A stretch of 64,000 nt of DNA from Candidatus Brocadia sp. (GTDB lineage: Bacteria; Planctomycetota; Brocadiia; Brocadiales; Brocadiaceae), in the NCBI GenBank assembly GCA_011525665.1, contig WYAU01000007.1, positions 1-64,000 on the forward strand, in the 5' to 3' direction. The notes under the pieces were generated by a model that was not told the origin of the DNA, did no database searches, and was given only the letters and a program-made list of their open reading frames with translations. Of the stretch, positions 57,993-64,000 are shown one piece after another (position 1 is the first letter of the stretch; every line of letters begins with the position of its first letter). A program made the position numbers and the translations under genes.

Positions 57993-58856
57993 ATGTCCAC
58001 AGATGAAATAAAAAAAGAGTTGGCATCCATAATTCATGCCGTTAGAACCAGGATTGAGATGGAAAAGGGGTTTGGAATAGATACCTTTACGTTTTCCAGG
58101 CCAAACAAGACAAGTGTCCCGCACTTACCCAATCCTCCCCCTGAAATGCTGCCCATGAAAACCCCCGACATCGGCGGACAAATTCGCATACCGGAGATAG
58201 GGGCAAACGGCTGTTCGCCTAATGTTAATGTTTCAGTAAAGCCATTAGGTGATAAAACCGCCATGAATGAGAGAGAAAGAAGGATTCAGCTTTTGGAAAA
58301 ACTAAAACAAGAGATGCTGGCCTGCCATAAATGTCCATTAGGTAAGACACGTGCCAACCTTGTTTTCGGCGTGGGGAATCCCATGGCAAACCTTATGTTT
58401 GTGGGCGAGGCACCGGGACGTGACGAAGACCTTCAGGGCGAACCCTTCGTCGGTCGCGCAGGCCAATTGCTCACCAAGATCATCGAGGCTATTGGTCTGA
58501 AGCGCAGCGATGTGTACATTGCCAACGTCCTGAAGTGTCGTCCACCGGGAAACCGCAATCCCCTGCCAGAAGAAATTGTCCTCTGTATACCCTATCTCCT
58601 GAAACAGATCGGGATCATTCAGCCAAAGGTCTTATGTGCCCTGGGTACCTTTGCCGCCCAGACCCTGCTGAATACGAAAGCGCCCGTAGGCACTTTAAGG
58701 GGAAGATTCCACGATTATAAAGGAATACCTATGATGGTTACCTTCCATCCCGCCTATCTCCTGAGAAACCCCAATGATAAGGCGAAGGTATGGGAGGATA
58801 TGAAGAAGGTGCGGGATCTTTTGGGTGAATTATCCGGAAAAGATACAAAAGCTTAG
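57993..58856 (+). CDS. Family 4 uracil-DNA glycosylase (4Fe-4S)
   Basis: 287 residues: about 100 poorly conserved N-terminal residues (Pro-rich around 45-60), then the UDG4 core: ACHKCPLGKTRANLVFGVGN, LMFVGEAPGRDEDLQGEPFV, GRAGQLLTK, IANVLKCRPPGNRNPLPEE and VTFHPAYLLRNP. Cys in CHKC and LKC plus a downstream Cys bind the cluster; GEAPGxxED is the catalytic motif. Removes uracil from DNA. Starts 74 bases after the DHH gene and probably belongs to the same operon. Confidence 0.94.
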   Translation: MSTDEIKKELASIIHAVRTRIEMEKGFGIDTFTFSRPNKTSVPHLPNPPPEMLPMKTPDIGGQIRIPEIGANGCSPNVNVSVKPLGDKTAMNERERRIQLLEKLKQEMLACHKCPLGKTRANLVFGVGNPMANLMFVGEAPGRDEDLQGEPFVGRAGQLLTKIIEAIGLKRSDVYIANVLKCRPPGNRNPLPEEIVLCIPYLLKQIGIIQPKVLCALGTFAAQTLLNTKAPVGTLRGRFHDYKGIPMMVTFHPAYLLRNPNDKAKVWEDMKKVRDLLGELSGKDTKA

Positions 58857-58880
58857 ACAACACAATATCATCTGACATAA

Positions 58881-58919
58881 AAGTGTGACATGTCGCACTT
58901 GTGTGTCATGACACACTTT
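58881..58919. promoter_or_regulatory. Two tandem palindromes of the GTGnCATGnCAC type
   Basis: AAGTGTGACATGTCGCACTT and GTGTGTCATGACACAC (a perfect palindrome) share the CATG-centred core with the array at 14143-14193. They lie in the convergent gap after the UDG gene. A sigma54-like TGGCACACATTTTGAT (59027-59042, intact -24, imperfect -12) follows about 110 bases downstream on the plus strand, which would read antisense into the next gene. The hairpin could alternatively end UDG transcription. Confidence 0.5.
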
Positions 58920-59133
58920 CCCCCATTCCATTGAGTGGTCATTCCAGTTTGTTTGCTTCTCATAATAATTAATGAGCAAAACGACTTCTGACAAAAATCA
59001 TACAGAAGGCCTTTTGTTCTTGATTATGGCACACATTTTGATAAAAACATTTCAGGCGATTTTCAAAATAGAGATGCCTCACTTCGTTTTGTATGTTCAA
59101 ACAAGTATGATGATTCGCAGTAGATAAGAAAAA

Positions 59134-60303
59134 TTATTTTTCGAACATTGGTACTGACTGTGTCTGTGTAGCGCCGCCTATGGCGTACAGGTGGCTGTCA
59201 TTTGATCCGATGTAAATAGTGCCATCGGGTCCTATGGCCGGAGAGGATTCAATGGCACCTTTCGTTTGAAAGGACCATTTGAGGGTACCGTCTGCATGAA
59301 TGGCGTAAAGCTTCCCGTCACTTGAGCCGATATAGACTGTTCTTTCTGCATCGATGGCAGGTGAGGATTCCACCCAGTTGTTGGTCTTGAAACTCCACGT
59401 GAGTTTACATTCCGGAAGGACGGCGTATACAAAGCCATTATATGAGCCAAAGACAATGGTTCCATCCTTTGTAATAGCGGGGGTGCAATGGACGGCCTTG
59501 CCGGTATTAACATACCATTTGACATTGCCATCGGGTTTAACGGCGACCAATCTGCCGCTGTCTGTACCCACATACACAGTCCCATCCGAACCTATCGACG
59601 GGGAAGAATAAGAATCATAGACACCCGTCCCGACGCGTTTCATCCATTTTTCATCCCCATCCGGAGTGAGTGCGTGGAGTGCACCGCTAACTTCGAAAAG
59701 ATAGATAGTGCCGTCTGTCCAGACTGCCGGAGATGCAATTATGTTGCTGTTTGCGGTATATTTCCATTTGAGTTTGCCTTCAGTCGTAAGGGCATAAAGA
59801 TTGTTGTCGTCTGAACCAAAAAAAATGCTGTTGGCAGTAACAGCCGCAGACGAGAGGATGATGCCGCCGACCTGATATGACCATTTCAGTTTTCCATCGG
59901 GGGTAATCGCATACATCTTTTTATCCCGGGAGCCGATATAAATTGTTCCGTCGTTTCCAATGGCAGGTGAGGCGGTTATTTCACTTCCCGCCTGAAACGC
60001 CCATTTTGAAGTGCCGTCCGGATTAAGGGCGTAAAGCCTACCATCTATGGAACCGAAGTAGATCGTGCCATCAGATGCAACGGAAGGAGAGGATGTAATG
60101 CGGGTATCTATTTTATACAGCCATTTCAATGTATTGGTCTGTGCCCCTTTATAAGGGCTTTGGCCTGTGTGCCGGAGATCGGCCCGAAACATCTGCCAGG
60201 GAATTTTTGTGGTTTCCTGACCCTCTATGGATTTGAATTGAGCAAGCGCAAAAAGTATAATAAAAATGAAGAGAGTCAAATATGTGCTGGTTTTTCTTTG
60301 CAT
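59134..60303 (-). CDS. Exported PQQ-like beta-propeller protein
   Basis: 389 residues. Signal peptide about 1-28 (YLTLFIFIILFALAQF). Eight repeats of the form SSPAIGxDGTIYIGSxDGKL and YAxxPDGTLKWSF, the outer-membrane BamB/PQQ-enzyme-like blade signature, fill the chain. No PQQ-binding or catalytic residues of quinoprotein dehydrogenases are evident, so it is probably structural or binding. Convergent with the UDG gene, 282 bases from sensor kinase 3; that spacer shows nothing recognisable. Confidence 0.9.
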   Translation of the reverse strand: MQRKTSTYLTLFIFIILFALAQFKSIEGQETTKIPWQMFRADLRHTGQSPYKGAQTNTLKWLYKIDTRITSSPSVASDGTIYFGSIDGRLYALNPDGTSKWAFQAGSEITASPAIGNDGTIYIGSRDKKMYAITPDGKLKWSYQVGGIILSSAAVTANSIFFGSDDNNLYALTTEGKLKWKYTANSNIIASPAVWTDGTIYLFEVSGALHALTPDGDEKWMKRVGTGVYDSYSSPSIGSDGTVYVGTDSGRLVAVKPDGNVKWYVNTGKAVHCTPAITKDGTIVFGSYNGFVYAVLPECKLTWSFKTNNWVESSPAIDAERTVYIGSSDGKLYAIHADGTLKWSFQTKGAIESSPAIGPDGTIYIGSNDSHLYAIGGATQTQSVPMFEK

Positions 60304-60585
60304 GATTTTTCTCCATAAGTTGCATCGGTTGACGTAGCGCGGTATACTTGCGCGAAATTGCCAAGCTTGATTTTACTCAATCCCTTTTGCAAAAGGTGTA
60401 CGATAACAAACTGGCAAGGGATGGCAAAAAACTTACAAAAAAGAAGGTTTCAAAGAATATGGGTCACTATGGTAAAATAAATGGTGGAATAAGTCAACAA
60501 AAGAACGTTTTGTGGCGTGACTTATTTATGACATGTTTATGAATCAGATAAGCGGCTGGTAAATTTTTGGGTTTTATTTCAAACG

Positions 60586-62910
60586 ATGATGAAAAACAGA
60601 GGATGGGTGAAAGGTGTTGTAGGGTTTTTTAAGAGTATCAAGGTCAAGCTCATCTGCTATCTCATTCTTATGACGACCCTTCCTATCCTCATTGTCAGTA
60701 GTACGGCGTATAACCGCGGAAAGAGGGCATTAAACGAAAAGGTGGTTGAAAAGCTGACCTCTATTGCAGATTTAAAAAAGGCGCAACTCAGCAACTGGTT
60801 ACAGGAAAGAATGGTTGATATTGGAGTGCTTTCGACTAACAAGTCTTTAGAGGTATCGTTTTCCAACTTGCTCTACCTGAGAAAGGCGTTTCATACGATT
60901 GACAGGATGAAAGAATCGGAAATCGGTGAGGTTTATTATAAAAGACTTTCCGAATATTTAGGTAAGCTTAATGAAAAATTTATCTATTGTGATGAAATAG
61001 CCATTCTGGATGTGGAGAACGGCGAGATTGTGATCTCTACGACGGAAGCAAACATTGGATTGATTGATGGGGATTACCTTTATTATCTCGACGTACTGGT
61101 AAATAACGGAATGCCTGTGAAAGATGTGCATTATTCAGGATATACCGGGAGGACAGGAATAACCCTCTTCGGTATCATGAAGAGAACAGACCCGATTACC
61201 ATGGAGGAGACGGACGTTGTCAATGGCATTGTACTTATTCGTGTAAATACAAATGACGCTATAGGTTCATTGCTGCAGGACTGGCCTGGGAGCGGAGAAA
61301 CGGGGGAGACCCTGCTGGTGCGTCGCCAGGGGGATAGATTGCTCTTTCTCAATAATACGCGACATCTCAGAGATGCAGCATTGAAGATAAATATTCCCGT
61401 GAAATCACTGGTGCCAGAATCTTTTATGGTGTCCGATAAGGAGGAAGGAATAAGAAAGGCGTTGGATTACAGAGGTGTCGGGGTCCTTTTGGCTTTTCGC
61501 TACATACCGCAGTTGAAATGGGGACTGATTGTGAAACAGGATACGTCCGAGGCCTTTCAGCCTATTATGGAATTGAAAGATCAGGTAATTACCCTGGCGA
61601 TTGTAAGTGTAGTGATTATTGTTGTTATCGTTTTTATTTTGGCACACGGTATCACGCAACCTATCCTCCAGTTGGTTCAGGGAGCACATGCGATCGGAAA
61701 GGGGAACCTCGGACATCGTATTCCTATTGACTCGGAGGACGAAGTAGGTGTTCTGGCCTCGGAGTTTAATAAAATGGCTGAAAAACTGGAGGGGTCTTAT
61801 GCAGGGCTTGAACAAAAGATTCGTGAGCGAACTGCGCAACTGAGAGAATCAGAAGAAAAATACCGGGAATCTATCAATCTGGCGAACGATGCAATTTTTA
61901 CCCTGGATGCCGATTCGGCGCAGATTATTGATTCAAATAAAAAGGCCGAGGAGCTGTCGGGGTGTGGAAAAGATGAATTACGTCAAAAAAAGATATGGGA
62001 AATAGTTCCTGAATATGATCGGGAAAAAACAAGACAACTGTGGATAGGGATAAATAAAACGGGATCGGGTATGCTGGATAATATTGACTATCAGCATGCT
62101 GATGGGAGACTTACCCCCACCAGCATCAGCGCTAACGTTATTGAATATAGCAAGAGGAAGACGATTCAATGGATTTGCCGTGATATTACCGAACGAAAAA
62201 GGATGGAATTGCAATTGATTCAGGCTGAGCGTTTAGCCGCAGTAGGGGAATTAGCCGCGGGGGTTGCCCATGAGGTAAATAACCCGTTGGGGGGGTTGCA
62301 GAATTTTGTTAAAATGATGAAGAAAGAGCCCGGGAATATATCGCAAAACCTGGAGTTTCTTGATTTGATGTCCGAGGGACTGAAACGAATCGAGGTTATT
62401 GTTAAACAATTGATGGCGTTTTCCCGGCCGTATTCTACGCACATGTCTCACCACAGTTTAAATGAGATTGTAGAAAATTCCCTGCGATTTGTTGACCACA
62501 GAATAAAAGAGCTTGGTATACGTCTGAAAAAGAATTTGTCTCCTGATTTGCCTGAAATCTACGGAGATGCAGACAATATTTCGCAGGTTATCATTAATAT
62601 TATTGTAAATGCCCTGGATAGCATGCGGGACGGTGGCGGCTTGATAATTACGACCGGTTATTGTGATTTTCAGCCATCGAGCATACAGGTCGCTATTTCC
62701 GATACGGGAACGGGGATCCCGGAACAAATTCTCACTAAAATATTTAATCCGTTTTTTACAACAAAGGAAATGGGAAGTGGACTGGGACTTGCAATCAGCA
62801 AAAGGATAGTTGATGACCATAAAGGAAACATTGTGGTTAAGAGCAGGCCGGGGGAAGGGGCAACATTTTATGTTTGCTTGCCGGTGAGAAAAGTAACGGT
62901 ATTGACATAA
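60586..62910 (+). CDS. Membrane sensor histidine kinase 3 (Cache-HAMP-PAS)
   Basis: 774 residues: TM1 about 20-38, periplasmic double-Cache-type sensor (about 40-330; EIAILDVENGEIVISTTEAN, FRYIPQLKWGLIVKQDTSEA), TM2 about 340-360, HAMP (361-413), PAS (about 427-540), HisKA with GVAHEVNNPLGG (His562) and HATPase_c with IIVNALDSM, DTGTGIPEQILTKIFNPFF and GSGLGLAIS. Same layout as kinase 1 but without its long HisKA insertion. The cognate regulator follows 24 bases downstream. Confidence 0.93.
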   Translation: MMKNRGWVKGVVGFFKSIKVKLICYLILMTTLPILIVSSTAYNRGKRALNEKVVEKLTSIADLKKAQLSNWLQERMVDIGVLSTNKSLEVSFSNLLYLRKAFHTIDRMKESEIGEVYYKRLSEYLGKLNEKFIYCDEIAILDVENGEIVISTTEANIGLIDGDYLYYLDVLVNNGMPVKDVHYSGYTGRTGITLFGIMKRTDPITMEETDVVNGIVLIRVNTNDAIGSLLQDWPGSGETGETLLVRRQGDRLLFLNNTRHLRDAALKINIPVKSLVPESFMVSDKEEGIRKALDYRGVGVLLAFRYIPQLKWGLIVKQDTSEAFQPIMELKDQVITLAIVSVVIIVVIVFILAHGITQPILQLVQGAHAIGKGNLGHRIPIDSEDEVGVLASEFNKMAEKLEGSYAGLEQKIRERTAQLRESEEKYRESINLANDAIFTLDADSAQIIDSNKKAEELSGCGKDELRQKKIWEIVPEYDREKTRQLWIGINKTGSGMLDNIDYQHADGRLTPTSISANVIEYSKRKTIQWICRDITERKRMELQLIQAERLAAVGELAAGVAHEVNNPLGGLQNFVKMMKKEPGNISQNLEFLDLMSEGLKRIEVIVKQLMAFSRPYSTHMSHHSLNEIVENSLRFVDHRIKELGIRLKKNLSPDLPEIYGDADNISQVIINIIVNALDSMRDGGGLIITTGYCDFQPSSIQVAISDTGTGIPEQILTKIFNPFFTTKEMGSGLGLAISKRIVDDHKGNIVVKSRPGEGATFYVCLPVRKVTVLT

Positions 62911-62934
62911 TTGGGAGTGTTTTGGGAGTAATAT

Positions 62935-64000
62935 ATGGGGAGTAATGTGCTGATCGTGGATGATGAAAAACTCATGAGGATATCCCTGGAAAGCCAGTTA
63001 AAGAAGGAGGGATATCACGTGAAATCGGTGGATAATGCCTTCGATGGACTCAAGATGGTTAAATCTGCTGAGTATGATGTGGTGGTAACGGATTTGCGAT
63101 TATCGGGCATGAATGGAATGGATTTTCTGAAAGAGATAAAAAAATATAGCCAGGAAATAATCGTCGTCATCATGACAGCTTACGGGACTCTCGAAAGCGC
63201 CGTATTGGCAATCAAAGAGGGGGCATATGATTATATAGCAAAGCCATTCTCCACCGATGAATTGATTATCAAACTTCAAAGAGCCCTCCATTATAAAAAT
63301 ACGACCGCCGAAGTAAATCGTCTGAGAGGTGAAATCCAGGCCGAATTTGAATTCTGCAACATTGTTGGAAACAGCGATGCTATGAAGAAAGTGCTTGAGA
63401 CTGTCAAAAACGTTTCGGGAAGAGATACGACCGTTCTTATACGGGGAGAAAGTGGGACCGGGAAGGAAAAAATAGCGGGCGCCATTCATTATCACAGTAG
63501 CAGAAAAACAGGTCCGTTTATCAGGGTAAGTTGCGCTGCATTAAACAGAGAAATTCTGGAAAGCGAACTCTTTGGCCATGAGAAGGGGGCTTTTACGGGT
63601 GCGATTAAGACAAGGCGCGGAAGATTTGAGTTGGCAAGCGGAGGCTCGATTTTTTTAGATGATGTGGACGACATACCGCTGGATATGCAGGTAAAACTCT
63701 TGCGGGTGCTTCAGGAAAGGACATTTGAACGGGTCGGAGGTGAAGAGACACTTTCTGCTGACGTAAGAATTATTTGTGCAACGAAAAAGGACCTTTTGGA
63801 GCGAGTAAAAGAGGGGTACTTTAGAGAAGACCTGTTCTACAGATTGAATGTAGTGCCAATTAGTATACCGCCATTACGGGAACGAAAGGGGGATATTCCA
63901 CTCTTAATCAATTATTTTCTAAAGCAGTTTGTATCCCAGTATGAGGATGCCTTGCCGGATGTTTCGCAAGAGGCAATGGATGTGTTGGTGGCTTATGATT
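62935..64000 (+). CDS. NtrC-family sigma54 response regulator 3 (partial, cut by window end)
   Basis: 355 codons are visible and open at the edge. Receiver with DD9-10, Asp53 (VVTDLRLSGMNGMDFL) and Lys103 region (AKPFST); AAA+ domain with GESGTGKEKIAGAIHYHSS, ESELFGHEKGAFTGAIK and GGSIFLDDVDDIP (Walker B DD instead of the usual DE). ATG 62935 has GGGAG 6 bases upstream. The DNA-binding domain lies outside the window. Partner of sensor kinase 3; target unknown. Confidence 0.92.
   Translation, partial: MGSNVLIVDDEKLMRISLESQLKKEGYHVKSVDNAFDGLKMVKSAEYDVVVTDLRLSGMNGMDFLKEIKKYSQEIIVVIMTAYGTLESAVLAIKEGAYDYIAKPFSTDELIIKLQRALHYKNTTAEVNRLRGEIQAEFEFCNIVGNSDAMKKVLETVKNVSGRDTTVLIRGESGTGKEKIAGAIHYHSSRKTGPFIRVSCAALNREILESELFGHEKGAFTGAIKTRRGRFELASGGSIFLDDVDDIPLDMQVKLLRVLQERTFERVGGEETLSADVRIICATKKDLLERVKEGYFREDLFYRLNVVPISIPPLRERKGDIPLLINYFLKQFVSQYEDALPDVSQEAMDVLVAYD

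Noticed and set aside
1-64000. tRNA or rRNA genes
   Set aside because: No T-loop or acceptor pattern or rRNA core sequence was found by eye on either strand; a covariance-model search would settle it.

Overview
The window looks like chromosome of an anammox-type planctomycete (Brocadiales, such as Candidatus Brocadia or Jettenia). This is an inference from gene content: a macromolecular-synthesis block (zinc-ribbon protein, rpoD, dnaG) beside rnpB, a fused NfnAB-like flavoprotein in front of thiS-thiG-hisF, many secreted beta-propeller proteins, and several sigma54 two-component systems. No rRNA, tRNA or CRISPR array was found.

Region 1 (1-19 kb) is the most unusual. A long minus-strand block encodes secreted proteins (NHL/Vgb-type and FG-GAP propellers, Ig-like and MopE-motif proteins, one carrying a CxxCH haem motif). 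Most of them share one ~95-residue C-terminal fibronectin-III-like module. Three copies of that module are each followed, 140-195 bases downstream, by a gene for an almost invariant 40-residue peptide with a YxxPxV motif and the block TYTDEEIFExLGPAHTGSL. The same block encodes a PqqD-like protein, an HPr-kinase-like protein, a PF14907-type nucleotidyltransferase, an ER/SipW-type S26 signal peptidase and a gingipain-like C25 peptidase. This resembles the accessory set of RiPP clusters, but no lasso cyclase or radical SAM maturase is present in the block. Three c-di-GMP-I (GEMM) riboswitches with built-in terminators lie upstream of the PqqD gene and two of the secreted-protein genes; one also has a consensus sigma54 promoter and a palindromic enhancer-like array. 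I propose a c-di-GMP-controlled surface-protein/peptide maturation system.

Region 2 (19-28 kb): a sigma54 response regulator with its sensor kinase, a transglutaminase-like/TPR protein, and exopolysaccharide genes (two polyprenyl-phosphate sugar transferases and one glycosyltransferase), which fits a matrix or aggregation theme.

Region 3 (28-42 kb): housekeeping and assorted genes (rubredoxin-like/metallo-beta-lactamase protein, GNAT, pirin, methyltransferase, hflKC, a PurM/HypE-like protein, a PIG-L deacetylase, an App1-like phosphatase, recG, an SBBP-repeat protein) and a sugar-dehydrogenase remnant.

Region 4 (42-47 kb): a second sensor kinase/sigma54 activator pair followed by a textbook -24/-12 promoter in front of a B12-binding radical SAM gene.

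Region 5 (47-64 kb): rnpB, zinc-ribbon protein, rpoD, dnaG, hisF, thiG, thiS, NfnAB fusion, DHH phosphoesterase, family-4 uracil-DNA glycosylase, a PQQ-like propeller protein and a third sensor kinase/sigma54 activator pair cut by the window end.
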